Assembly (NCBI RefSeq): GCF_011806565.1
Contig: NZ_JAATOP010000003.1
Span: 186,001-250,000, forward strand
Direction: 5' to 3'
From: Marivivens donghaensis
Lineage (GTDB): Bacteria; Pseudomonadota; Alphaproteobacteria; Rhodobacterales; Rhodobacteraceae
Length of the DNA: 64,000 nt
The notes under the pieces are model-generated. The model ran no database searches. It saw only the letters and a program-made list of their open reading frames with translations, and had not been told where the DNA came from. A program made the translations under genes and the position numbers. Below, piece by piece: positions 53,111 to 61,900 of this stretch (its first letter is position 1; every line of letters begins with the position of its first letter).

Positions 53111-53136
53111 GGAACCAACTGCTTCGACCACGGGTT
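53111..53136 (+). promoter_or_regulatory. EcfG-type promoter of the DUF1328 gene (near match)
   Basis: GGAAC, 17 bases, GGTT: one mismatch in the -10 element and the longer allowed spacing, about 56 bases before ATG 53192. Divergent from the DUF883 promoter. Confidence 0.55.
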
Positions 53137-53191
53137 GTAGTTGCAAATGCCGGTCACGGTGCCGGTCACACAATTTGAAGGAGTTACTACT

Positions 53192-53365
53192 ATGCTTGGT
53201 TGGGCTGTTACCTTCCTCGTTATCGCCATCATCGCCGCTCTGTTCGGCTTCGGTGGCATCGCCGGCGCTTCGGCTGGTATCGCACAGATCCTGTTCTTCG
53301 TATTCCTGGTTCTGTTTGTTGTCGCCATGGTGGCACGCGCTGTTCGCGGCAAGCCGCCGGTTTAA
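53192..53365 (+). CDS. DUF1328 small hydrophobic protein
   Basis: 57 residues, nearly all hydrophobic: [20 protein letters not shown], then [15 protein letters not shown], and ending AVRGKPPV. This is the whole DUF1328 (YtjA-like) family length. ATG 53192 follows AAGGAG; an in-frame extension upstream has no ribosome site. Members are commonly stress-induced, which fits the EcfG-like promoter upstream. Confidence 0.88.
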   Translation: MLGWAVTFLVIAIIAALFGFGGIAGASAGIAQILFFVFLVLFVVAMVARAVRGKPPV

Positions 53366-53374
53366 GATTTAAAG

Positions 53375-53404
53375 AAAGAGGGCAGTTTGTGACTGCCCTC
53401 TCTT
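53375..53404 (+). terminator. intrinsic terminator after the DUF1328 gene
   Basis: GAGGGCAGT and ACTGCCCTC pair, flanked by A-rich and T-rich tracts (CTCTTTTC). Confidence 0.85.
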
Positions 53405-53405
53405 T

Positions 53406-53671
53406 TCTTTGTGTTTGCAAGTTCTAGTTGATCCGATGTTGCGCGGATCTGAGGTTTTCCAATCTTTTCCAAGTAATAATGTGCCGGCATTTCGTCGGTC
53501 GGTTTTTGTAGAATTGCTTTTGAACATAGCCGCTTGAGATATTTCAGCTCGTTGGTCGCGGTGTCCCTTGGGTGATCTCTTCCTGTTCCCGGATCACCCT
53601 CTTTAGTCCCGCTCGGTCGTCCCGCCGAGCGGGGCATTTATTTTGCCCTGAGCCCGGTGACGTGCAGACAC
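53406..53671 (+). other. gene-free region with a plus-strand terminator-like hairpin
   Basis: No protein gene is convincing here. CCCGCTCGG (53608-53616) and CCGAGCGGG (53625-53633) form a 9-bp stem followed by GCATTTATTTT. This terminator-like element points right and has no gene in front of it, so a small RNA ending near 53645 is possible. Confidence 0.4.
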
Positions 53672-53696
53672 AAAAAAACGCGCCCGAAGGCGCGTT
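53672..53696 (-). terminator. intrinsic terminator of phyR
   Basis: On the minus strand AACGCGCC, a tetraloop TTCG, and GGCGCGTT followed by a T-run, 26 bases after the phyR stop codon. Confidence 0.9.
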
Positions 53697-53722
53697 GTAG
53701 TGTTGAGGACTTTACGCTCGTC

Positions 53723-54535
53723 TTAGGCTTTGAGCGTTTCCGTCGAAGCAAAGAACATCGCTTGGCTGACAGCCGAGCGGACCTGTTCTTCGGTGTAGGG
53801 CTTGGTGATGACAAATGCCGGTTCGGGGCGTTCGCCGGTCAGCAGGCGTTCGGGGAAGGCGGTGATGAAGATCACCGGAACATCGCCCGCGGCCTTGAGG
53901 ATCTCGTTGACGGCATCAATGCCCGACGAGCCGTCGGCCAGTTGGATGTCCGACAGGATGAGGTCAGGACGTTCCTGATTGAACAGGTCAACCGCAGCTT
54001 TGTGGGTCGGAGCGACACCAGTGATGCGGTGGCCCATGTCGGCAACGATGGACTGGAGATCAAGCGCAATGATCGCCTCGTCTTCGATGACCAGAACCGA
54101 ACCGGCCACGCTATCTGCCATTTCGGAGATTGCGCGTTCATAAAGCTCGCTTACTTCGTCTTCGTCGATGCTCATGATCACAGCGACTTCGTCGTGGCTG
54201 AAGCCTTCGATCGTTTTCAGCAGCAGAACTTCGCGGCTGTTGGTCGTGAGGCTGTTCAGGTGACGCTGGGCACGCTGCGCAATGTTGTCGTCGAGTTCAG
54301 GCGAGGGCGAGCCAGTGCTGACCCAGATCGCATGGAAGGACTTAAACAGGGCAACCTTGGGCGAATGGCCTTCCTGGAAAACGGTACGATCTACCAGCAA
54401 TGCCTCAAGCGTCGCGGCCGCATAGCGGTCACCTGTTGTCTGGCTACCAGTAAGAGCGCGCGCATAACGACGAAGGAAAGGAAGCAATCCTGCCACGGTG
54501 ACGGATAGAAACGTCTCGTTGGCGTTTGTCGACAT
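53723..54535 (-). CDS. phyR: general stress response regulator PhyR
   Basis: Anti-anti-sigma response regulator. Residues 1-140 mimic an ECF sigma factor (LLPFLRRYARALTGSQTTGD, LLLKTIEGFSHDEVAVIM). Residues ~146-270 form a receiver with E151/D152, phospho-acceptor D196 (LILSDIQLADG) and K245 in FVITKPYT. When phosphorylated it binds NepR and frees EcfG. Divergent from nepR-ecfG, with which it shares a symmetrical promoter. 270 residues is standard. Confidence 0.96.
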   Translation of the reverse strand: MSTNANETFLSVTVAGLLPFLRRYARALTGSQTTGDRYAAATLEALLVDRTVFQEGHSPKVALFKSFHAIWVSTGSPSPELDDNIAQRAQRHLNSLTTNSREVLLLKTIEGFSHDEVAVIMSIDEDEVSELYERAISEMADSVAGSVLVIEDEAIIALDLQSIVADMGHRITGVAPTHKAAVDLFNQERPDLILSDIQLADGSSGIDAVNEILKAAGDVPVIFITAFPERLLTGERPEPAFVITKPYTEEQVRSAVSQAMFFASTETLKA

Positions 54536-54562
54536 TTTTTTGAAAGTCCTCTCATTATTTCT

Positions 54563-54594
54563 GGAACCAAACGCAGGGAAGCGCGTTTGGTTCC
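54563..54594. promoter_or_regulatory. symmetrical divergent EcfG-type promoter
   Basis: A 32-base inverted repeat, GGAACCAAACGC at 54563-54574 and GCGTTTGGTTCC at 54583-54594, separated by 8 bases. Read rightward it gives GGAAC (54563-54567), N16, CGTT (54584-54587) facing nepR. Read leftward it gives GGAAC, N16, CGTT (complement of 54570-54573) facing phyR. Both fit the general stress sigma consensus exactly, so EcfG would drive its own gene and phyR from one overlapping element. Predicted leaders are about 50 and 28 bases. Confidence 0.85.
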
Positions 54595-54642
54595 CGCGTA
54601 CCAGTGAAAAAGTTGGGCCCCAACTAACATTCGGGAAAGTGA

Positions 54643-54801
54643 ATGGACGAGAAGAAAGAAAAGGACGCTCTTGAGGAGCAGATCCGCGAAAATTTGCAGC
54701 GGGCGTTCATGGAAAAGGCTCAGGAGAACGTTCCTGACCGGTTCATGAGCTTGCTTGCGCAGCTCAAAGAGCAGGACGAGGCCAGTCATGGTGAAGAATA
54801 A
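54643..54801 (+). CDS. nepR: anti-sigma factor NepR
   Basis: 52 residues, easily overlooked because of its size. Two helices follow the NepR pattern: ALEEQIRENLQRAFMEKAQE and ENVPDRFMSLLAQLKEQDEA, with the conserved P-D-R-F between them. It sequesters EcfG until PhyR-P binds it. The gene lies between phyR and ecfG in the conserved order and overlaps ecfG by 14 bases. A GGGAAAG lies upstream of ATG 54643. Confidence 0.93.
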   Translation: MDEKKEKDALEEQIRENLQRAFMEKAQENVPDRFMSLLAQLKEQDEASHGEE

Positions 54802-55375
54802 CGAACCGAAGGATCCGCAGGATCCGCGGGAAGAAATCGTCACCCACCTTGGTCCGATGCGTGCGTTTGCCCTCTCCCTGACCCGTAACGGTGCAGAGGC
54901 CGACGACCTTGTTCAGGAGTCGCTGGTCAAAGCATGGAAAAACCTCGACAGCTTTACGCCCGGTACGAACATGCAGGCATGGCTGTTTACCATTCTCCGC
55001 AACAGCTTCTACTCGTCGCGCCGCAAGGTCGCCCGCGAGGTGTCCGATCCCGACGGCATCGCTGCTGGCGCACTAGCTGAAAAACCCGCCCACGATGGTC
55101 GCCTTGCGATGAACGACTTCATGGCTGCGTTCCAGAACCTTCCGGTAGAGCAACGCGAGGCGCTTTCTCTTGTAGGAGCATCAGGATTTTCCTATGAAGA
55201 AGCAGCGGACATGTGCGGCGTCGCCGTCGGCACAATTAAAAGCCGCGTGAATCGGGGGCGCGCCCGTCTCGTTGAACTGCTGCAATCTGAAGGTGTCGAT
55301 TTCGGTGATATGACCGATCGCGTGACCGAAGCAGTCGTCAATGCGGCTGGACGCAGCGGAGGGGTCGCTGCTTGA
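54788..55375 (+). CDS. ecfG: general stress ECF sigma factor EcfG
   Basis: 195 residues. Region 2: MRAFALSLTRNGAEADDLVQ and ESLVKAWKNLDSF. Region 4: LPVEQREALSLVGASGFSYE and VAVGTIKSRVNRGRARL. It directs RNA polymerase to GGAAC...CGTT promoters. ATG 54788 is inside the end of nepR, indicating coupled translation; the next gene starts within its stop codon (TTGA). Length and gene order fit the alphaproteobacterial EcfG group. Confidence 0.94.
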   Translation: MVKNNEPKDPQDPREEIVTHLGPMRAFALSLTRNGAEADDLVQESLVKAWKNLDSFTPGTNMQAWLFTILRNSFYSSRRKVAREVSDPDGIAAGALAEKPAHDGRLAMNDFMAAFQNLPVEQREALSLVGASGFSYEEAADMCGVAVGTIKSRVNRGRARLVELLQSEGVDFGDMTDRVTEAVVNAAGRSGGVAA

Positions 55376-57120
55376 AACTATCAAAGCTTCTGCGCCCGCG
55401 CGGACTTGCACTACGAATGGCCGGCTTGCTTACGCTGGCCATTTTGCCTGTAGGGATCATGTCTCTTTTGCAGTCACAACAGATTGCCGAGCAAGCCGCA
55501 CGCCGTCAGGAAAGCTCCCTTCTCGCACTTACATCCGAAGCTGCCGCATCTGAAGCCCAAGCTATCGCAAACGCGCGTGGTCTTGTGTCCGGCTTGTCCG
55601 CTCTGGTTGCAGAAGCGGTCGAAGACCCGCAAGCGCCGCCCAACAGCTGCTCCGAACTGTTCGCACGCATCATCCGCGAAGAGGGCATGTTCTCTTTCGC
55701 GGGCTTTATTGATGTGAACGGCACGATCCAATGTGGCTCGTCCGGTGTCGGAACCGACGTTTCCGACGGCCCGTCCTTCGAAGCCATGAGTGCGCGGCCT
55801 GTTCCGCAAGTTGTTTCGAACTCACTTGGTCCCATTTCCGGTGAATCGATCATGATTTCCACCGGCCCTGTCGTCCGCGACGGGGAATATATAGGCCATG
55901 TCGCGGTTTCGATACCGCACAACAACTTGCGCAACCTGCCGTTCGTTGGCGAAACGCCCCAGCCGCTGGACTTGCTTGTCTTTAACTACGATGGCGAGCT
56001 GATCTCTTCGGTAACAGACCGTGACGCCGTCATGGACGAGCTGCCCGTGAACCGCGATCCGGCTCAAATGGCGTCCCGCGTGCAATATGCGCTGACCGAT
56101 TACGACCGCACCGGCGACCGCCGGATCTTTGCTGTTGTGCCGATCGTACCGGGTGAAGTTTTTGCGATGGGCATATGGCCCGCCGAGCGGTTTACGTGGG
56201 ATCTCGTATCGCCTTACGTATTCCCGTTCCTGATGCTGCTCGCGGGCTGGATCGGCGCGGTCTTCGCGGTCTGGAAACTGGTGATCCGCCATATCCGCAA
56301 CTTGCGCCGGAATATGGAGTTCTTCTCCGATCATCGCGAAATCCGTCCGCTGTCGTCCGATGGGCGTCTGTCCATCGAATTCGAGGAAATCGATCAGGCT
56401 TGGACTGAACTGGCGCATCGCCTGCTGATGGATGAAGCCGAGCTTGAAGGTATGGTGCGCGAAAAGAACGTGCTTCTGAAAGAAGTGCATCACCGCGTGA
56501 AGAATAACCTGCAGCTCATCGCGTCTATCGTGAACATGAAGCTGCGCCGCGCGACCACGGTCGAGGCGCACAACGCGCTGAAAGATGTGCAGGGCAGGGT
56601 AATGTCCATCGCGGCTGTTCACCGCGCGCTCTACTCGAATCCGTCGAGTGGTCAGGTTCGTGCGGACGAGCTGCTGAAGAACGTGATCGACGCGACGCTT
56701 CAGGCCGTGATGCCGTCTGACTGGAATATCGACATCGAGTCGCACTACGAGCCCGTTGGCCTCTACCCCGATCAGGCTGTGCCGCTTCTGCTGCTTGCTG
56801 CGGAGGCTGTGACGAACTCGCTCAAATATATGGGCCGTCTGCCCGACGGCACTGCGCGTTTGTCGATTGATCTGCGCAACCTGCCGGATGGGCTCGCACG
56901 TCTGACGGTGTCGAATACCTGCGGTGTGCAGTTGATGCCTGCCGATCAGGTCACTGGATCGGGGCTGGGTAAGTCGCTGATGCAGGGCTTCGCGCTACAG
57001 ATCGGCGGGGGCTGCCTGATCAAGGAAAGCGAAGTCGGTCACACGTTCTCGGTCGATTTCTCGCCCGCGCCATTCGATGCCGAGCAGCAAGTGCCCGACA
57101 TCAAGGATCACCACGCTTAA
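55372..57120 (+). CDS. HisKA_2-type sensor histidine kinase of the general stress locus (PhyK-like)
   Basis: 582 residues. TM1 lies about residues 16-35 and a periplasmic Cache-like sensor at ~40-280 (two cysteines, C93 and C121). TM2 is near 282-302, and a HisKA_2 domain has the phospho-His in LKEVHHRVKNNLQLIASIVN (about residue 373). A degenerate HATPase domain follows (LLAAEAVTNSLKYM, GSGLGKSLMQGF). A TTG start overlapping the ecfG stop fits the basic pre-TM segment; ATG 55417 would cut into TM1. By position it is the kinase phosphorylating PhyR. Confidence 0.9.
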   Translation: MKLSKLLRPRGLALRMAGLLTLAILPVGIMSLLQSQQIAEQAARRQESSLLALTSEAAASEAQAIANARGLVSGLSALVAEAVEDPQAPPNSCSELFARIIREEGMFSFAGFIDVNGTIQCGSSGVGTDVSDGPSFEAMSARPVPQVVSNSLGPISGESIMISTGPVVRDGEYIGHVAVSIPHNNLRNLPFVGETPQPLDLLVFNYDGELISSVTDRDAVMDELPVNRDPAQMASRVQYALTDYDRTGDRRIFAVVPIVPGEVFAMGIWPAERFTWDLVSPYVFPFLMLLAGWIGAVFAVWKLVIRHIRNLRRNMEFFSDHREIRPLSSDGRLSIEFEEIDQAWTELAHRLLMDEAELEGMVREKNVLLKEVHHRVKNNLQLIASIVNMKLRRATTVEAHNALKDVQGRVMSIAAVHRALYSNPSSGQVRADELLKNVIDATLQAVMPSDWNIDIESHYEPVGLYPDQAVPLLLLAAEAVTNSLKYMGRLPDGTARLSIDLRNLPDGLARLTVSNTCGVQLMPADQVTGSGLGKSLMQGFALQIGGGCLIKESEVGHTFSVDFSPAPFDAEQQVPDIKDHHA

Positions 57121-57602
57121 TCGGGTTTCTTGCAGCCGAGCAAGTTGAATTCGCGCATCCGCGTCAGGGCGTGCGCAATACCTTCGGCAACACTGCGATG
57201 GAACACGGCGCAGCCGCGCAGGCGCTCTTTGGTGTCGGTGCCGTCCTCTTCGAGCTGGTCCACGATAAGCTCGACCTCTTTGGCAGTGTGGTCCATTTCT
57301 TCGCTCAGGGTGCCAAGCATCGACTGCAAAGCCGAGTGCGAAATCTCGAAATAGTCCTGACGATCCCCTTCGCGTTCGACCCGCTGGATATTGCCCTGCT
57401 GGATCAGATGACGGGTATTGGAGCTGATGCTGCCACGGCTCACGCCAAGTTCGGTCGCGAGCTGGCTAAAGGAATACGGCTGTCCATCGAACAAAAGTAG
57501 GCCAATGATACGCCCTGCGATAGGGGTGTGCCCCTTGCGCTCGGCCGATTTAGCCATGAGCTCTATAAAAGAAGCTCGCAAATGTGCTTTATCTTTAGAC
57601 AT
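57117..57602 (-). CDS. MarR/GbsR-type transcriptional regulator of the RND efflux genes
   Basis: 161 residues with a winged helix-turn-helix: IAGRIIGLLLFDGQPYSFSQ, LATELGVSRGSISSNTRHLI and the wing REGDRQDYFEIS. A C-terminal helical dimerisation part follows. ATG 57602 (MSKDKAHL) is used; an upstream in-frame start lacks conservation. It is divergent from the efflux operon across 144 bases with two palindromes, so it is probably a local repressor. The 3' end overlaps the kinase gene by 4 bases. Confidence 0.88.
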   Translation of the reverse strand: MSKDKAHLRASFIELMAKSAERKGHTPIAGRIIGLLLFDGQPYSFSQLATELGVSRGSISSNTRHLIQQGNIQRVEREGDRQDYFEISHSALQSMLGTLSEEMDHTAKEVELIVDQLEEDGTDTKERLRGCAVFHRSVAEGIAHALTRMREFNLLGCKKPD

Positions 57603-57643
57603 CGGACCCCCACGTGTGCAGTGCAACTTAGTTTAGGGCGATT

Positions 57644-57661
57644 GTTCATTCAAGACTGAAC
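57644..57661. promoter_or_regulatory. palindromic operator, imperfect copy
   Basis: GTTCATTCAAGACTGAAC: inverted repeat GTTCA/TGAAC with one inner mismatch relative to the second copy at 57699. Located nearer the regulator start, so autoregulation is plausible. Confidence 0.75.
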
Positions 57662-57698
57662 AAAGAGATTGACACTTAGGTCAACCGTCACTAGCTGC

Positions 57699-57716
57699 GT
57701 TCAGTGAGGACTGAAC
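57699..57716. promoter_or_regulatory. palindromic operator, perfect copy
   Basis: GTTCAGTGAGGACTGAAC: perfect inverted repeat GTTCAGT/ACTGAAC with a 4-base spacer. It lies 30 bases before the adaptor ATG and just after TTGACA (57669-57674), which could be the -35 box of the efflux promoter. A repressor here would cover the start site. Confidence 0.8.
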
Positions 57717-57746
57717 AGTCACGACGGACAGAACCGGAGAAAATTT

Positions 57747-58952
57747 ATGCGACAGACGAATGGATGCCGTGAGGCCGCCAAGGGGATCACGCTCGTGCTC
57801 GCCCTTGCTGCACTTCCCATGGCCGCGTTTGCCCAAGAAGAAGAGGCGCATACCGCCGAGCCTAACCGTATTCCCGCAGTGTCGATTGCCACTGCCGAGA
57901 CATCCCATTTCAAAGAAACAGTTGCTGTGACCGGCACGCTCGTCGCCCGCGAAGAGGTGCAGGTCTATCCGCAGGTCACCGGCTTTACCGTCAACGAACT
58001 CGTCGCTGAAACAGGTGACAGCGTTCAGGCGGGGCAGGTGCTGGCCGTGATCGACGACCGGACGCTGGGCTCGAAAGTGACCCAGGCGAACGCCGAACTG
58101 GCCCGCGCCAACGCAAGCCTGCGTCAGGCCACCAGCCAAGTCGCGTCGGCAGAGGCGAACCTGCATCAAGCGGAACAGGCGCTCCAGCGGACGCAATCGC
58201 TGCGCGATAGCGGCTCGGCCACGCAAGCCTCGCTCGATAACGCGATTGCTGCCGAACAGAGCGCGCGCGCGTCCTATGACGCTGCAAACGACGGTGTCGC
58301 CGTGGCAGAGGCCGCGATGGCGCAAGCACAGGCGGCGCTGGATGTGGCGGAGCGTGACTATGAAAACGCCCACGTCACCGCGCCGGTCGCCGGTATCGTG
58401 TCCGAGCGCAACGCGGAACTGGGCATGATCGCTTCGGTCGCGGGCAACCCGATGTTCCGCCTGATCCGCGACGGCCAGATCGAACTGCTTGCCGATGTGG
58501 TGGAAACCGAGCTGGTGAAGCTGGAGGTCGGCCAGACCGTCCAACTGAACGTTGCCGGTCTGCCAGCGGGCAACGGCACCGTCCGCCTCGTGCCGCCGGT
58601 CGTCGATAGCCGCACCCGTCTGGGCGAGGTGCGTATTTCCATCGAAAGCCAAGAGGGCCTGCGCCCCGGTATGTTCGCCAGCGGCACCATCATGGTCACC
58701 GAGCGCGACAACCTCGGCGTTCCGTCCACGGCGGTTCTGTCTGCCGAAAACGGCTCCAAGGTGCTGACCGTTGTCGACGGCATCGTGCATGAAGTCGAAG
58801 TCACGCCCGGTCGGATCTTTGACGGTCAGCGCGAAATCCTCGACGGGATCGACGCAGGCACCGAAGTCCTCGCCCGCGCCGGTGCGTTCTTTGGCGAAGG
58901 CGACGAAGTGCAGCCGCTCAAGGATGCGGCCGAGGTGGAGCATTCGGAATGA
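57747..58952 (+). CDS. RND efflux periplasmic adaptor (membrane fusion protein)
   Basis: 401 residues with signal peptide (GITLVLALAALPMAAFAQ), two lipoyl half-motifs (VYPQVTGFTVNELVAETGDS and VTAPVAGIVSERNAELGMI), a long Ala/Gln-rich alpha-hairpin between them (~residues 110-205) and a C-terminal beta-barrel. It joins the inner membrane pump to an outer membrane channel, which is not encoded here. It overlaps the pump gene by 4 bases. Confidence 0.92.
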   Translation: MRQTNGCREAAKGITLVLALAALPMAAFAQEEEAHTAEPNRIPAVSIATAETSHFKETVAVTGTLVAREEVQVYPQVTGFTVNELVAETGDSVQAGQVLAVIDDRTLGSKVTQANAELARANASLRQATSQVASAEANLHQAEQALQRTQSLRDSGSATQASLDNAIAAEQSARASYDAANDGVAVAEAAMAQAQAALDVAERDYENAHVTAPVAGIVSERNAELGMIASVAGNPMFRLIRDGQIELLADVVETELVKLEVGQTVQLNVAGLPAGNGTVRLVPPVVDSRTRLGEVRISIESQEGLRPGMFASGTIMVTERDNLGVPSTAVLSAENGSKVLTVVDGIVHEVEVTPGRIFDGQREILDGIDAGTEVLARAGAFFGEGDEVQPLKDAAEVEHSE

Positions 58953-61900
58953 ACTTCTCCACCCTTTCCATCCGGCATCCGGTTCCGCCGATAGCCCTGT
59001 TCGTGATCCTCGTGATCATGGGGCTTGTCAGCTTCTTCCGTCTGCCCGTCACGCAGATGCCGAACGTCGACCTTCCGGTCATCAACATCAGCATCGGCGC
59101 GCCGGGTTCGGCGCCGTCAGAAATCTCGTCTCAGGTGATCCAGCCTGTCGAAACCGAAGCGAGTGACATCGCGGGCGTCAGCCACATCGCCGCCACGGCG
59201 CGCGAGGGCCTTGCGACTATGACCATCATCTTCGACATGGGCACCAACACCGACCGCGCGCTGAACGACGTCAAAGACGCCGTGACCGCTGCGCGTGGCG
59301 ATATGCCCGACACGATCAGCGAACCGATTGTCCAGCGTCTGGACTTCACCGGCGAGCCGATCCTGACCTACGCCGTGCTCGACCCGACCAAAACGACCGA
59401 GGAGCTTTCGACTTTCGTGGATGACGTTGTCGCCCGCGAGGTTATCAGCGCATCCGGCGTCGGTAGCGTCGAACGTATGGGCGGCGCGGATAGCGAGGTG
59501 AACGTCAACCTCGATCCCGACCGTCTGCTTGCGTTCGATCTGTCGGCCAGCAACGTCAGCCAGCAGCTTCTCCAGACTAACCGCGACCAAGGTGGCGGCT
59601 CGGGCGATTTGTCGGGTGTCGAATACGCGATCCGCACGCTGGGGTCTGCGCAGTCCATCGAACAACTGGCTCGCACGCCGATCCTGACGCCTGCCGGCGG
59701 CACCATTCCGCTGAGCGCGCTCGGCACCGTGGAAAGCGGCGCAGGCGAGGTTGCGACCTTTGCGCTTTATAACAACCAGCCGGTTGTAGCTTTCGGTGTT
59801 TACCGTGCGAGCGGTGCGTCCGACCTCGAAGCGGGGGAGAACGCCAAGCACAAGCTTGAAGAGCTGAAAGAGCAGTACCCCAACGTCGAATTCGCGCTCG
59901 TGAACGACACGACCGTTTACACCGAGGCGAACTTTGAATCGGCGATGGATACGCTCTACGAAGGTGCGATCCTCGCGATCATCGTGGTATTCCTGTTCCT
60001 GCGGGACTGGCGCGCGACCGTCGTCGCATTCGTCGCTCTGCCTCTTTCGGCCATTCCGACGTTCATCGTCATGGACATGCTGGGCTTCTCGCTCAACACG
60101 ATCAGTCTGCTGGGTATCACGCTCGTCGTCGGTATCCTCGTGGACGACGCGATTGTGGAGATCGAGAATATCGTCCGGCACATACAGCTCGGGGCCAAAC
60201 CCTATGATGCTGCGGTCGAAGCTGCCGACGAGATCGGTCTGACGGTTATCGCGATCAGCTTTACCATCGTCGCCGTGTTCGCGCCGGTAAGCTTTATGGG
60301 CGGTATCGCGGGCGAGTTCTTCAAGCAGTTCGGTCTGACCGTGGCTGTCGCGGTGCTGTTCTCGCTGCTCGTCGCACGTCTGATCACGCCGCTCTTTGCC
60401 GCGTACTTCATGAAGTCCGGCAAGGTGCACGCAGAGCCCAAGGACGGCTTCATCATGCGCCGTTACATGGGCGTACTGGCTTGGACCCTGCGCAATCGCG
60501 TCATCACGCTGTTCATCGGTCTCGCGATCTTTGCGGGTTCGATCTACTCGGCCACGCTGCTGCCCACGGAATTCATTCCGGCGTCGGATACGGGCCGCTC
60601 GATCGTGTCCATCGAACTGCCGCCCGGCTCGACCATCGAAGAGGCCCGCGAGGTTGGCGATATCGCCACCGAGCGCCTGATGCAGATCCCCGAAATGGAG
60701 GGCATCTTCGTTGACGGCGCGTCGGCCACGAAAATCTCGCTCCGCGTCGACTATGGCGACAAGGAAGAGCGCGAGCGTGACTTCGTTGCGATCAATGCGG
60801 ACATCGAGGCGCTGCTCGCCGATATTCCGGACATCCGTTACTATGTGATGGACGAGGACGGCGCGCGCGAGATCGTCATCAACGTGCAGGGCGATACGCA
60901 GGAGGCCGCTCAGGAAGCTGCCGTGCTGCTGCTGGCCGAACTGAAAACGCTGCCCGAACTGCGCAACCCTGCAAGCTCTGCGTCGCTGCTGCGTCCCGAA
61001 ATCCAGATCATTCCCAATCCCGATCTGGCAGCGCAGCTGGGCGTGAATGCCGCGACCCTGTCCTCGGCCATTCGCGTGGCGACCATGGGTGATATCGACG
61101 CCAACCTCGCGCAATTCGACGCGGGCGAAGAGTCGATCCCGATCCGTGTGCGTCTGAATGAGGAAACCCGCAACGACGTGTCGCGTCTGATGGCGTTCCG
61201 TCTGCCGAATTCCTCGGGCGAGCTGGTGCCGCTGGGCGCTGTGGCCGACGTGCGTCTGTCCTCGGGCAGCAGTGTCATCGAACGCTACGACCAGCGCTAC
61301 AGCATCGCGATCGAGGCGGACACCGCCGAGGGCGTGGCGCTAGGTGATGCGACTGCCGCCATCCAGGCCGCTGCCGACAGCATCGAGATGCCCGAAGGCG
61401 CCAACATCGAGGAATCGGGCGACGCCGAGACCATGAACGATATCTTCTCCAGCTTCGCGCTGGCGATGGGTGCGGGCATCATGCTGGTCTACATCGTGCT
61501 GGTTCTGCTGTTCAGCAGCTTCGTGACTCCGCTGACGATCATGATGTCGCTGCCGCTGGCCATCGGCGGTGCGATCTTCGGTCTGTACATCTACGGCTCA
61601 GGTATCGGTCTGTCGGTCGTTATCGGCTTCCTCATGCTGATGGGTATCGTGACCAAGAACGCGATCATGCTGGTCGAATTCGCGCTGGAGGCCATCCACA
61701 ACGGCGCCGACCGCTCGGCTGCGATCATCGATGCGGCGCACAAGCGTGCCCGCCCGATCATCATGACCACCATCGCGATGACGGCGGGCATGATTCCGTC
61801 GGCCATGGCGCACTCGACCGGTGGTGAATTCCGCGCGCCGATGGCGATTGCAGTGATCGGCGGCCTGCTGCTGTCGACCGCGCTGTCGCTGCTGTTCGTG

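Noticed and set aside
53362-53637. 91-codon minus-strand frame in the stress locus
   Set aside because: It ends inside the DUF1328 terminator, has no clear ribosome site or homology, and overlaps the terminator-like hairpin.
59117-61114. 665-residue minus-strand frame opposite the RND pump
   Set aside because: Antisense shadow of a full-length, motif-complete pump gene.
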